A DNA stretch of 64,000 bases from contig NZ_GL890970.1 of assembly GCF_000211815.1 (NCBI RefSeq), forward strand, positions 261,849 through 325,848, in the 5' to 3' direction. Shown here in pieces: positions 38,510 to 47,668 of the stretch. Below the pieces are notes generated by a model. It ran no database searches, had not been told where the DNA came from, and was given only the letters and a program-made list of their open reading frames with translations. The stretch is from Moorena producens 3L. GTDB lineage: Bacteria; Cyanobacteriota; Cyanobacteriia; Cyanobacteriales; Coleofasciculaceae. The position numbers and the translations under genes are program-made. Position 1 is the stretch's first letter, and the number at the start of each line of letters is the position of its first letter.

Positions 38510-39793
38510 CTAACCCAATCGAGATTCAATAATAGCGATCGCATTAGCAATGCCATCTTCATCCCGGATTTGTTTCCCCAAGGCTTCAGCATTTTGCCGA
38601 ATGGTCTGGTTTGTCGTCACTTCGCGGATAGCAGTAGCCAGCTTCTCGGCAGTCAATGTCTTTTGGGGAATCGGTTTACTGCCGACACCAAGGGCATGAA
38701 CACGCTCGCCCCAAAAGGGTTGGTCCCCAAAAAAGGGACAAATGATAGTGGGACGACCTGCCCGTAAGCCAGCAGCGGTTGTGCCAGCCCCACCATGATG
38801 CACCACTGCCGCCATACGGGGGAAAAGCCAATCGTGGGGAGCGCTATCAATTTTGAAAATGCTGTCTGGCAAGTCAGCCACTGCCAAGCCACCCCAACCG
38901 GTAGCAATAATACCCCGCACATTGGCTTGCTGTAACCCTTCAATCACAATTTCCGTCAACCGCTGGGGATCTCGTCCAGCCATACTGCCAAAACCGACAT
39001 AAACCGGAGGATTACCAGCATCAAGGAAATTCTGTAACTCAGCCGGTGGTTGCCATGTATCTTGTTCCTCTAGAAACCAGTAGCCGGTTGCCATCACACT
39101 CTCAGGCCAATCCGTAGCTTCATCGCACACAAACTTACTGTAACAATATAAAACCGGAATCTGTTCACCGGTAGTGGTACGCAGAATATTAAAATCCCCC
39201 CGTTGGGGTGGCAAATCATGGTCAGCTCGCCACCTTTTAACAGGTTTGCCTGCTGAAAACTCCATTAATCGATTGACGAAGCGATAGGTCAGTTTGTTAT
39301 ACCAGCCCCCTAAAGGCCATTTCGGGAAGCCCATGTTAGGAAATTCAGCGGTAGGCACCAGCATCGGCAAAGGAACCGCCATGATCACTGGAATGCCCAA
39401 TTTTTCGGCGAAATGAGGGCCCCCATAGGTTTTGGGGTGGAAGATGATCAGATCAGGGTTGGCTTGTTGTGCGGAATTCCAACTATCCTTAAGCATCATC
39501 CGTTGCATGGGAGCAACTTGTTTAGATAACTTGCGAGTCAGTTTGATGGTTTCCCAGAGGTTGGTCGTATTTTCCATGGCATCCCGACCTTGATCTGAAT
39601 TGATCAGCTTGATCATCTCATCGTTCATATAGCCATAAGTTAAGCCATGCTCCCTGATGAATAATTCAAAACTGGCACTGGTACAGACTGTGACGGTATG
39701 TCCTGCTGCTTTTAAACCTTTGCCCAATGCTACATAGGGCTGGACATCGCCACGGGAACCGAGAGTTAGCTTCCGGCAAAAGAAGCCCCACAA
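38510..39793 (-). CDS. glycosyltransferase family 1 (UGT/sterol-glucosyltransferase-like), start region replaced
   Basis: About 427 residues if started at TTG 39793. The recognisable protein begins LTLGSRGDVQPYVALGKGL, the standard N-terminal Rossmann start of GT1 enzymes (usually MKI-x-I-x-LGSRGD). The C-terminal donor site is intact: VYVGFGSMAGRD, then HHGGAGTTAAGLRAGRP and CPFFGDQPFWG (His and D-Q contacting the nucleotide sugar). Only about six native codons and the start codon are missing; in their place is the end of the element at 39767-40114. The frame continues open through the element to 40054. It may still be translated from an element-borne TTG, or be dead. The likely substrate is a lipid or sterol-like acceptor with UDP-sugar. 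Confidence 0.75.
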   Translation of the reverse strand: MWGFFCRKLTLGSRGDVQPYVALGKGLKAAGHTVTVCTSASFELFIREHGLTYGYMNDEMIKLINSDQGRDAMENTTNLWETIKLTRKLSKQVAPMQRMMLKDSWNSAQQANPDLIIFHPKTYGGPHFAEKLGIPVIMAVPLPMLVPTAEFPNMGFPKWPLGGWYNKLTYRFVNRLMEFSAGKPVKRWRADHDLPPQRGDFNILRTTTGEQIPVLYCYSKFVCDEATDWPESVMATGYWFLEEQDTWQPPAELQNFLDAGNPPVYVGFGSMAGRDPQRLTEIVIEGLQQANVRGIIATGWGGLAVADLPDSIFKIDSAPHDWLFPRMAAVVHHGGAGTTAAGLRAGRPTIICPFFGDQPFWGERVHALGVGSKPIPQKTLTAEKLATAIREVTTNQTIRQNAEALGKQIRDEDGIANAIAIIESRLG

Positions 39794-40114
39794 CGAACAT
39801 GCGCAGCATAAGTGTGGGATGAATTTTGCACAGGGTCTGCATGGAATTGCTATAATATATTTACTGATAAACAAAGCCGTTCGCGTAGCGTGGCCTACGG
39901 CCTTAAATGCTGGGCAAGTCAGCACAGCAGTCTTAAACAAAAGACCAAGAAAACAGAGCGGCAGCGATGCAGCGCGGTCTTGGGGGTTTCCCCCACTCGC
40001 TATTGCATCAAGAGAGGGCAGTCCGTTCTTAAAGCCCAGCGCCTCCGCGCGCAATAGCTGGATTGGCGCTTGTTGCCCACACTGAACTCAAAGAGTCAGT
40101 GTGGGAGCTGTCAC
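39767..40114 (-). mobile_element. hairpin-ended non-autonomous element (IS200/IS605-like), copy 1
   Basis: Ends at TGACAGCTCCCACACTGA (minus strand) and GCCGGAAGCTA. It shares most of its sequence with 61360-61640 in the opposite orientation. The subterminal hairpin CCCACACTGA/TCAGTGTGGG has a perfect 10-bp stem; the other end carries an imperfect CCCACA...TGTGGG hairpin around ATGCTGCGCAT. No inverted terminal repeats and no target duplication are seen, as expected for peel-and-paste IS200/IS605 relatives. Copy 1 also contains palindromic inserts (GGGGGTTTCCCCC, GGCCTACGGCC). It has no transposase, and its insertion cut off the start of the glycosyltransferase gene. Confidence 0.65.
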
Positions 40115-40233
40115 GATAAATACATGCATAGGTCAGAGACTTCTTTCCTGAAGTAGGGAACAGGGAAGAGCCGAGATCGGCATAAGGTTACCTGAATCAA
40201 TTGTGATAATTTTTTTTCCCTGTTCCCTACTCC

Positions 40234-41205
40234 CTAGTTCCTGTTCCGTCTTCCCTGTTTCCTGTTCCCTCTGCCCTTTGCCATACCCACTCGACAAAGC
40301 TCGCTGTGCTCCTTGATCACCCAAGTTGGTTCACCATACCTGATGTAACGGCCATCATAGGGTTCTTGACACATGGAGTCGAGAGTTTTACAAGTGACAT
40401 TATCGCCGTCGCTGGTACAGACAAAGTTTTGGAGGTGTTGTTGCGCCAGTTCCAGAGCGTCAATCACCACATTTTGCCGAATCAATTTCCGCGTCATGGA
40501 CAAGGTTGGAGCGGATACATACCCCTTAGGGTCGGCCTCAGCTTCGGAACGATATTGTTGACACACAACTTCAGTCATAGGCAATCCATCACCATCGCAA
40601 AGTGCCATGCGCCGGTGCCTGGTATTGAAGACAATGGGCTGCTCGTGGATGTCACTGTCTTGGCTCTCAGAGATGGTGCGAATAGAAACTGCTGCGTTGA
40701 CAACACCAAGGTCGTCCAATTTATTTTTGTCAACCGGTCCGGCGTTTCCGGTAACTGCAATGGAGACCATCGCCCGACTATTTTTCAAAGCACCGGCAGC
40801 CATTTGTCGAGCCGTGGTTTCGGTATAAACATCGCCTTTCTTGACCCCGAGCATCTTGCGCTTAGCATCACTATCATAGGTGGAAAATCCACCGTAGGTG
40901 TAGGAGCCATAGAGGGGAATGTTGACGATGGTGGAAATAATCATGCCACTGGTCAGAGACTCCGCTGTGACAACATTGAGCTGCCGTGCCTTAATTTCTT
41001 TCAAAAAGCTTTCAGCTTTTTCATTCATCACAGGAGTGTAATCAATGGACATATAATCTACTGTACTGCAACCGTTGTTTAGGTACAGTAACCCTCGTAA
41101 GCAGGTTTGAGCTGAGTCGCTGGTATCGGCCATTGCTAGTTGGACACCAAGCACAAAGGGTAGGATGAGCGAGACCAGTACCATCAAAACCTTATTTTTC
41201 GACAT
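40234..41205 (-). CDS. exported CinA C-terminal-domain-like protein
   Basis: 323 residues. An N-terminal signal peptide (KVLMVLVSLILPFVLGVQL, AMA) is followed by a Cys-containing segment. The core, about 55-195, is the CinA/PncC amidohydrolase fold: VVTAESLTSGMIISTIV, GSYTYGGFSTYDSDAKRKML, ARQMAAGALKNS, SIAVTGNAGP. CinA C-terminal enzymes deamidate NMN in the cytoplasm, so an exported relative is unusual. The final 130 residues are Cys-rich and not recognised. The last dozen residues (GRGNRKQGRRNRN) come from a repeat array, so the natural C-terminus has been replaced. Activity outside the cytoplasm is uncertain. Confidence 0.75.
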   Translation of the reverse strand: MSKNKVLMVLVSLILPFVLGVQLAMADTSDSAQTCLRGLLYLNNGCSTVDYMSIDYTPVMNEKAESFLKEIKARQLNVVTAESLTSGMIISTIVNIPLYGSYTYGGFSTYDSDAKRKMLGVKKGDVYTETTARQMAAGALKNSRAMVSIAVTGNAGPVDKNKLDDLGVVNAAVSIRTISESQDSDIHEQPIVFNTRHRRMALCDGDGLPMTEVVCQQYRSEAEADPKGYVSAPTLSMTRKLIRQNVVIDALELAQQHLQNFVCTSDGDNVTCKTLDSMCQEPYDGRYIRYGEPTWVIKEHSELCRVGMAKGRGNRKQGRRNRN

Positions 41206-41577
41206 TTTCGACTGTCTTTCTCCAAAAGATAGATGAATTGACTCTGATTACACTATCAATGATTGGCTTGTATTAGCTAGTCTTTATTTAAATTTAATGG
41301 TTTTGACAGCAAGGGAGTAGGGAGTAGGGAGTAGGGAGTAGGGAGTAGGGAGTAGGGAGTAGGGAGTAGGGAGTAGGAAACTTCGGATTAAAAATTATCA
41401 CAATTCATTAATAGACCTCTTGCCAAAGTATTTTTCTGATAGTGTTGGCATCAATTATTCTCAACTCTTACCTGTTCCCTATTCCCTGTTCCCTATTCCC
41501 TGTTCCCTGCTCCGAACGCGCCCCGCGTGGCCCACGACCTCAGTCCCTTTACTAAAGTACTAAATAACCACAATTAA
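41206..41577. repeat. GGGAGTA array and flanking repeats
   Basis: A GGGAGTA heptamer array (about 41312-41377), a CCTGTTCCCTATT array (about 41470-41515) and an inverted copy of the 40-bp unit seen at 15041-15120 (about 41513-41552). No gene is seen. Confidence 0.65.
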
Positions 41578-42270
41578 TTAAGAAAAACTTGCCAACTGCT
41601 GCAAAAACTGTTGATGTTCCGAACTCGCCAACCCAGCTTGCAAAGTTGCCATCACCTCAAGCATATCCCCCGCCAAAAGTGCCGAAACTGCTAACCATAA
41701 TCCCGGAAAAATTTGGCTGCGGATAATCCCTTCTTGATCAGCTACAAGAGAAACATATTCTCCGTCTTGCCAAGAAAACCAATCAAAACGCTGGTCAATT
41801 ACTTGCCAGACCAGATATTCTTTTACTCCATTGCGACGATAGACTCGTTTTTTATCTCGCAGGTCAATGGAAGCAGTACTTGCCGCAATTTCTACCACTA
41901 GTTCTGGTGCGCCCTCAATATAACCATCATCGTCCAGACGACTTTGGCCACCACAATTGCTATCAATGAGTAAAACCGCATCAGGTTGGGGTTCATTATC
42001 CAGATCCAGCCGCACTGTAGGGTTATCACCTAATCTTACACCAGGAGTTGCTATTTTATAGTTGCCCAACCAAACGAGTAAATTAGCATGGGGCTCAGCG
42101 TGGGCTTCAAACCGTAAGGGGGATCCTATATAAACAATTCCTTCAATTAGTTCTGCTTTTTTGAGGTGGGGCATGGCTTGATAACGCCGCTCAAATTCTC
42201 CACGAGACAGCAGATCTCCATTTTCTAGGACTGGAAGAGTTCTCTGTCTGTTAGTGATGGGAGCGCTCAT
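41578..42270 (-). CDS. Uma2-family (DUF820) endonuclease-like protein
   Basis: 230 residues. FERRYQAMPHLKKAELIEGIVY is the family N-terminus. The core is RLDLDNEPQPDAVLLID (Asp), GAPELVVEIAAST (Glu) and the catalytic-type Lys in RDKKRVYRRNGVKEYLVWQV. About 60% longer at the C-terminus than the other Uma2 gene here, with a helical tail. Predicted fold only; function unknown. Confidence 0.9.
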   Translation of the reverse strand: MSAPITNRQRTLPVLENGDLLSRGEFERRYQAMPHLKKAELIEGIVYIGSPLRFEAHAEPHANLLVWLGNYKIATPGVRLGDNPTVRLDLDNEPQPDAVLLIDSNCGGQSRLDDDGYIEGAPELVVEIAASTASIDLRDKKRVYRRNGVKEYLVWQVIDQRFDWFSWQDGEYVSLVADQEGIIRSQIFPGLWLAVSALLAGDMLEVMATLQAGLASSEHQQFLQQLASFS

Positions 42271-42411
42271 AACTTTTCTACTGTTTCCTGATGGGTTTGT
42301 ACTAAAGTTATTAGTTATTAGTTATAGAAGTTTTCAATTGGGTGAGGTACATTTTTTAGCATTGCTGAATCTTCGGATGAATATCAGTGGGGTGGGCAGG
42401 ATTCCCACGGG

Positions 42412-42498
42412 CAAGATGCCCGTTCCACAAAAGATGCCCGTTCCACAAAAGATGCCCGTTCCACAACAAGATGCCCGTTCCACAACAAGATGCCCATT
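42412..42498. repeat. AAGATGCCCGTTCCACA minisatellite
   Basis: Five tandem copies of a 17-18 base unit AAGATGCCCGTTCCACA(A), the last with one change. No protein is credible across it. Confidence 0.85.
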
Positions 42499-42627
42499 CC
42501 AGCCACCGGGTCAAACAGCTTTAATGAGATGCACCCGATACTCATCGCAGAATTGTTTGATCAATCGTATTTTTAAGGATAGCTCAAAAACTTTCTGTTT
42601 TTACTATATTTCAGCTAACTGGTACTA

Positions 42628-42758
42628 GGGCGTGTTTTCAAACTCGGAGATCCCCCTAAATCCCCCTTAAAAAAGGGGGACTTTGAGAATGGCTCCCCCC
42701 TTCCGCGCGGGGGGTTGGGGGGGATCTAAATCTTGCGGAAAACTTTGAAAACACGGCC
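42628..42758. mobile_element. short MITE with GGGCGTGTTTTCAAA ends and TA duplication
   Basis: Terminal inverted repeats GGGCGTGTTTTCAAA (42628-42642) and TTTGAAAACACGGCC (42744-42758), about 131 bp, with a CTA/TA on both sides. TA duplication points to IS630/Tc1-type transposition. The interior is G/C-run repeats (CCCCCTTAAAAAAGGGGG). It lies against the end of a GNAT relic. Confidence 0.6.
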
Positions 42759-42775
42759 TAGCCCTCCCATAACTG

Positions 42776-42888
42776 TCCAGTTTATGCAGGTCATTTCGTT
42801 TGCGATCGCATAAATCAACGCTGCACCTAAGCCTCGTCAGCGATAGGCGGGGTCAATGTAAAGATCAATCAAGACTGCTCCATGGGTG
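42776..42888 (-). pseudogene. GNAT acetyltransferase fragment
   Basis: The minus strand reads AVLIDLYIDPAYR, a TGA stop, then RGLGAALIYAIANEMTCINW. This is GNAT motif A (DLYVDPAYRGRGLG) with a stop inside the acetyl-CoA loop. Both ends of the gene are missing. Dead relic. Confidence 0.55.
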
Positions 42889-42929
42889 TAATCAGAAGTG
42901 CTGAACGTTTAAAACGTTCAACACTTCTG

Positions 42930-43064
42930 GGATTTAAGCAGGTCAAGAATGAGTTGGGATGGGCGGATTTTTCGGTTAGGTCAGTTTTTTTCAGGAGTTA
43001 TGGAATTCCACACTTCAAGGAGTACCTTGCCTTGGTCAAACAAAGGATAAGCTATTTTGGGTAA
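42930..43064 (+). pseudogene. possible IS701-type transposase C-terminal fragment
   Basis: The frame reads GFKQVKNELGWADFSVRS and then changes character. K-x-ELGWADF-x-VRS resembles the C-terminal conserved block of IS701/DDE transposases. Immediately upstream (42894-42928) is a strong hairpin, AGAAGTG...CACTTCT with an inner GAACGTT/AACGTTC stem. No intact transposase is present. Tentative. Confidence 0.4.
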
Positions 43065-44242
43065 AAGATTACTCGACCAGGCATTTTTTCTTGATTAATC
43101 CAAGCGTAAACACGCAAGCAAGCTAAGACTTTACCAGGAGTACCTCTAACCTGTAATTTATCGATTACGTCATCTTTGTTCTCTGTATATTTAATAATAT
43201 CATCTCGAACACCTAAAAGCCATTGACATCCTGCTTGATCACCCTCCATACTATTAACTCTTTCCACTGCTTTGTCAAGGGTTTTTCTTGCATCTTTCTG
43301 CAAATTACACCACCAGGAATTTGGGTCAGCTAAAGGCTGATATACTAATGAGTTAATCGCCTCGTCTAAGTCCAGCCTTGCCTTTAAGGATTTAATCGGA
43401 TCTTGTTCATGGTCTTTGACTTTTTTGAAAAAAAGTATCAAGGTTTTGATATAATCCTCTCTATGCTGGGAATTAAAACGGGTTATACCAAAAAATTTAA
43501 TACTTTTCAGGCAATGATGTAGGGAGGGGTCATTTTGAATAAAATATATGCAGATAGATACGATCTGGGCAAGAAATTTCAGATCCCCATCTAGATTTTT
43601 ATCGTTAATCTCTGAGTCTAAGGAAGCTTCAGTTGATAAACACAACCCTTGAGCCTTAACTGTTCCTGTTAAACCAGGATAGAGAAGTTTATTTTCTGAA
43701 AAAGGAAGTTCGTTGTTGTTCGTATCATCTTCCTTTGCCTTGATTTTTTTAGCTGACTGTAGAGCTTTATTTTGCAACTTTTGAGCCATAGACCCTGGAA
43801 CACGCAGTAAAAGCTTTTGAATTTCGTCCCATAAGTCTGAGTCATTAGTGCTTCGAGGTTTTGAATCACCAATATAAGGGTAAAGTTTCTTATCTGTGAA
43901 GAAGTCATTACAGAAATCTTGGAGAATTAATCCTGGATTTTTAAAATCAGTTAAATTTTCCGAATTTGTATTCTTGGAAGTATCTTTGTTAGAGAGAGCC
44001 TCGTTAGAAGTATTCTCTTTTAAAAGCTGATCTAGTAGTTCGGATAGCTGACCACAAAGGGTAGCTTCTTCTGAATTGTCTAATGAAATAGCTTCTGCAC
44101 GGGCTGATTCCAAAGAGGCATACAGTCCCTTGAGAGTATGCCGTAGATATCGCCCTAGCTCCGAGTCTCTTACTAACAACTGTTTGAGCAGTTGACTCAA
44201 TCCATCACCATCAGTGTACTCCACTAAAGGGGTTTTGCTCAT
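43052..44242 (-). CDS. unrecognised fourth protein of the VWA/GTPase/Hsp70-like operon
   Basis: 396 residues. No family is recognised. It is mostly alpha-helical and hydrophilic, with an acidic, Ser/Asn-rich stretch near 75-110, no signal peptide and no membrane helix. The C-terminal 100 residues contain WWCNLQKDARKTLDKAV and GVRDDIIKYTENKDDVIDKL, which look well folded. It overlaps the upstream Hsp70-like gene by 32 bases (start ATG 44242, with an AAGAG-type ribosome site 10 bases before), so the two are translationally coupled. Likely a complex partner of the other three products. Confidence 0.7.
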   Translation of the reverse strand: MSKTPLVEYTDGDGLSQLLKQLLVRDSELGRYLRHTLKGLYASLESARAEAISLDNSEEATLCGQLSELLDQLLKENTSNEALSNKDTSKNTNSENLTDFKNPGLILQDFCNDFFTDKKLYPYIGDSKPRSTNDSDLWDEIQKLLLRVPGSMAQKLQNKALQSAKKIKAKEDDTNNNELPFSENKLLYPGLTGTVKAQGLCLSTEASLDSEINDKNLDGDLKFLAQIVSICIYFIQNDPSLHHCLKSIKFFGITRFNSQHREDYIKTLILFFKKVKDHEQDPIKSLKARLDLDEAINSLVYQPLADPNSWWCNLQKDARKTLDKAVERVNSMEGDQAGCQWLLGVRDDIIKYTENKDDVIDKLQVRGTPGKVLACLRVYAWINQEKMPGRVIFYPK

Positions 44243-47200
44243 CGTTATTCTCTTCTTCTATGGGACTACGCTTAACTCTAAGTACACATCCATCTTTTTC
44301 TTTTAAAACTTCTGGTTGATCCGATATCCAATAAGGAACTTCCCCTTCATGAATACGCAGATTACTTTGGTCATCAATTGTAATGTAGTATCTGCAGTTA
44401 TCCTTAATCTGATTTTCCTCAAATCCTAATGTACCAAGATATATTTCCTTCAGTTTTGGGCTCTCTAAGCTGGGATAGTAAGCATAGAAGGTGTGTCTGC
44501 CACTTCTGGGGAATGGTGGGAGAGGTCGAGGCTTCTGGTTCTCATCTTTGCTGATAGCTCCTTTAGTTTCTTTAGTTGTTTGTTCTCCTTCGTCTTCATT
44601 GTGAAAAATATCATCAAGTTTTTCCCCAGCCTTGAAAACTAGGTGTGGAGATTCTTCATTGATCCCAATAGCAATATCCCACTGAAGTACACTATCGATA
44701 ATCATAGCTTGAGGAACTTCTTCTTGTATATTTGCTTTCTCCAACTCTTCTGTTCGTGTTTTTAGCTCTTCCGATATTGTTTGGTTAATATTTGTTAAGG
44801 TAGAGTTATTGTCATCCACCTGATCCCCTACTAAATAATGAGGTTTGCCCCGACAAACTACCATTTCAATTTCTAGGGTTTGGTTAACTTCAAACTGAGC
44901 TTGGAATCCCTGATGCCATTGATTATTATTCTGGGAATATATTCCGATTTGTTTGGCAATCTCTTCAAAGTTAAATTTAGCCCATAAAATTTCTCTTTGA
45001 CTTTCAAAGTCTCGACGATAAATGTTCGTAGTTGGTAAAACACCGAACCATTCACTTCGAGCTTTAGCTTCCTCATTAGGATTAAATTGATACAATGGCT
45101 GTCGTGCTTGAAAAACTGGTTCTAAAGATTCTACAACTTGCCTCAAGAAAGCACAAGGCAATGTGTAAAGTAAATTATTAACTTCGATATAGAGTTCGCT
45201 TTTACCTTCTTTTAGCTTATCTTTCGCGTCTTTCGGAGAATAAGTGAACTGCTGTCGGCTCATGCCATAACAAGCCCCGATTGACGTAGCTAATTTGGCA
45301 TAGTCAGGTACAAAAGTAATCCTGGCTGGGTTCCACTCGAAATCGTTCTTGGTATTGCTAAATATTTCATTAATTTTACGCCTGACTAAATCTAGATGGC
45401 AAGTCTGTCCCGATAAAATTAACCAATCCAAAGGTTCTTTTTTACCAGTTAAACTGTCTTTAGGCAATCGGCTTTCTAGCAATTCTTTAGCAATATTGAT
45501 TGCTTCTCCAACCACTTTTGAAGCAGCTGTTTCAAGTTGTTGTTTAGATAGCTTGATGCCAGGATTATATTCACCAAGCTCAATAGCTTGTTGAACGCGA
45601 AGAAATTGTTCTAATTGATTCGGCGGAATTTCATATTCATCATATTCAACGCTACTTTTGCTTAATTCAACTTTAGCATCATCAGCCCATCGCCAAAGGG
45701 TGTAAAAAGCTTGTAGTTTTTTTCGATCCTCTTTCCATCGAGTTGGTAATATTTCTTCTGCATAGTTTAAAACTGTTGAAGAAAATGGATCGTTTTCTGG
45801 GTTTTCTTTGTCAATGCACTCTAATAGGGAGCGAGTGCGGTATTTGTTGTGATTATCTTGTTGCAAAAATCTTGGCTCTAATCCTCTGATCAGCTCGTCT
45901 AACTTATCATCCTTTAATTTTCCTTCTGTAAATGCCGTTAACAAATTGTCAACAATCGCTACTTTAAGCACGCGAAAGAGTCGTAGAGTAATTAACTCAC
46001 CCCCTAAAAATAAGTGTCCAGAAGACCCCATCAACTCTGGAGTCAGAACATAGTAACGTCCACCAGCTCCTCGATCTTCTCCTGGGTCAAATGGACTATC
46101 ATCTCTTAGAAGTAAACGAATTAAAGCCAAGTCTGTCGTTCCACCACCAATGTCCAATACCATTAGGTTTTGAGCCCATTTTTGACCGCTACGACGACAG
46201 CGAGTTTTAAAAGCTTCTATACCGATAGTTTGGTTTCCACCAAATTCTCGCCATACATAGAAAATAGCAGCAGCGATTGCTTCATCAAAATCTTTTTTTA
46301 CGTCTACTTTGACATCTGTATCTGTAAATTTTTGCTCAAGAATTTGACTTACTAAGTCTTCCAGTTTACGACGATTTTCTGGCTTAGATACCGTCGGATA
46401 AGTAACTATTACTCTGTAAAATTTACCGCTATCATAACGTTTTTTATTTTCCGGTTTATCTTTAAAATTTTCTGTTAATTCAATCAGACATTTCATCGCT
46501 GCTTGAATTAGCTCACTATATTCAATATTTTTATCTTCTCCTTCCCAATATATCTTGATTTTATCTTCTTCTCCTTTTTTTCTGGTTTTATTAAGGTAAC
46601 GCTTCGGAGAATGATGAAACTTACTTTCTATTTTTCGCCAAAATGTTTCCTGGTTTTCATCTTCCTGGTTTTCATCAGTAGTCTCTTTGGACATCGCTGC
46701 CAATCGATTATTTCTAGCTATTTCCCCCATTTCCACTTCCAAGAATCCATTTACACCAACCAGTTCCAGTTCGCTAGTAATTTGTGTATCTTGGGGTAGA
46801 TTTTTATCTATTTTTGCCAGAACGATACGTTCCTTTTGTAAGGGTGGTAACTGAAATAATTGACGGTAAATTTCGTTAAGTTTTTTACTAACTACCGGGT
46901 AGATTGGATCATCTAGTCTAGTACCTAAGGAAATTTCTAGTTGGCGAATTCCCTCTAACAAGATCGAGCTATTTTTATTGTCGATAATTTCTGGCCAAGA
47001 TTTTCCCAAATTATTTTCAACTTGTTCGATATATTCCTGCCATTCATCATCACCAACTCCTGGTAATTTTGAGTCAGATGAGCCTAACCATTCGTTAAAA
47101 AGTTTAAATAATAGGTCTTTTTGTTCCAAGGATAATTCGTTTGGTTCTATTGCTTCTCTAGGATCGTAAAAAGTAACAGTAGAATTTGAAGTACCAAAAT

Positions 47201-47648
47201 CGATAGCAATCCATCCACCATGTGAGAGCATTTTTTCCCCCTTACTTGTTTTTTTGTAAAATAAATTACAGGTTTGAGACTTTGTGTGCGATTCACTTAC
47301 GTTGCTATTTTGCTCGATATAATCTATATTAAATCCTAAAAAATAATTGGCAGAAATGGGCAGAGATCTATCGAGTTTGCAGTATGGAGAAAATCGTAAT
47401 AGCGAATCCAGATAAAATGGTATTGGATAATTCTTAAAAGAATTATTGTAAGCCTGTTGAATTTTATCTCTAAGTTCTAGAGGATTTCCTGTTATAGTAC
47501 AGTTGATATGATCAATCCTTATAAGATTAGCTGGATCGTCGTGCTCATGAATCAGGTCTATTACAGGAAGCTTTAACCACTTAGTATTGTTTACTGTTTT
47601 GATTTGGTTCAACAGAAATTTATTTACAATCTTAATTCCAACAGGCAT
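44211..47648 (-). CDS. large Hsp70/actin-fold ATPase (SrfB-like)
   Basis: About 1145 residues from ATG 47648; the frame extends to a TTG at 47711. The Hsp70/actin nucleotide-binding motifs are in order: phosphate 1 AIDFGTSNSTVTF (about 143-156), phosphate 2 VLDIGGGTTDLALI (about 496-510) and adenosine motif LILSGQTCHLDLV (about 740-752). The C-terminal 300 residues are beta-rich and unique. The layout recalls the enterobacterial SrfB family (from memory). The first 140 residues are not part of the fold. Just before the phosphate-1 motif is a strong ribosome site AAGGGGG with ATG 47231, so a shorter second product may be made. It sits 20 bases after the GTPase gene. Confidence 0.8.
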   Translation of the reverse strand: MPVGIKIVNKFLLNQIKTVNNTKWLKLPVIDLIHEHDDPANLIRIDHINCTITGNPLELRDKIQQAYNNSFKNYPIPFYLDSLLRFSPYCKLDRSLPISANYFLGFNIDYIEQNSNVSESHTKSQTCNLFYKKTSKGEKMLSHGGWIAIDFGTSNSTVTFYDPREAIEPNELSLEQKDLLFKLFNEWLGSSDSKLPGVGDDEWQEYIEQVENNLGKSWPEIIDNKNSSILLEGIRQLEISLGTRLDDPIYPVVSKKLNEIYRQLFQLPPLQKERIVLAKIDKNLPQDTQITSELELVGVNGFLEVEMGEIARNNRLAAMSKETTDENQEDENQETFWRKIESKFHHSPKRYLNKTRKKGEEDKIKIYWEGEDKNIEYSELIQAAMKCLIELTENFKDKPENKKRYDSGKFYRVIVTYPTVSKPENRRKLEDLVSQILEQKFTDTDVKVDVKKDFDEAIAAAIFYVWREFGGNQTIGIEAFKTRCRRSGQKWAQNLMVLDIGGGTTDLALIRLLLRDDSPFDPGEDRGAGGRYYVLTPELMGSSGHLFLGGELITLRLFRVLKVAIVDNLLTAFTEGKLKDDKLDELIRGLEPRFLQQDNHNKYRTRSLLECIDKENPENDPFSSTVLNYAEEILPTRWKEDRKKLQAFYTLWRWADDAKVELSKSSVEYDEYEIPPNQLEQFLRVQQAIELGEYNPGIKLSKQQLETAASKVVGEAINIAKELLESRLPKDSLTGKKEPLDWLILSGQTCHLDLVRRKINEIFSNTKNDFEWNPARITFVPDYAKLATSIGACYGMSRQQFTYSPKDAKDKLKEGKSELYIEVNNLLYTLPCAFLRQVVESLEPVFQARQPLYQFNPNEEAKARSEWFGVLPTTNIYRRDFESQREILWAKFNFEEIAKQIGIYSQNNNQWHQGFQAQFEVNQTLEIEMVVCRGKPHYLVGDQVDDNNSTLTNINQTISEELKTRTEELEKANIQEEVPQAMIIDSVLQWDIAIGINEESPHLVFKAGEKLDDIFHNEDEGEQTTKETKGAISKDENQKPRPLPPFPRSGRHTFYAYYPSLESPKLKEIYLGTLGFEENQIKDNCRYYITIDDQSNLRIHEGEVPYWISDQPEVLKEKDGCVLRVKRSPIEEENNDEQNPFSGVH

Positions 47649-47668
47649 ATCAACATCTTTGGCAAAGT

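Noticed and set aside
39794..40054. N-terminal extension of the glycosyltransferase
   Set aside because: It is the reverse strand of the hairpin-ended element and shows no protein features; the family starts at LGSRGD.
42254..42628. 124-codon reading frame on the plus strand
   Set aside because: It is built across a minisatellite and overlaps the Uma2 start; the apparent repeats come from the DNA array.
43669..43908. Alternative reading frames within the operon (also 44873-45076 and others on the opposite strand)
   Set aside because: They are shadows of the large real genes: no ribosome sites and no motifs.
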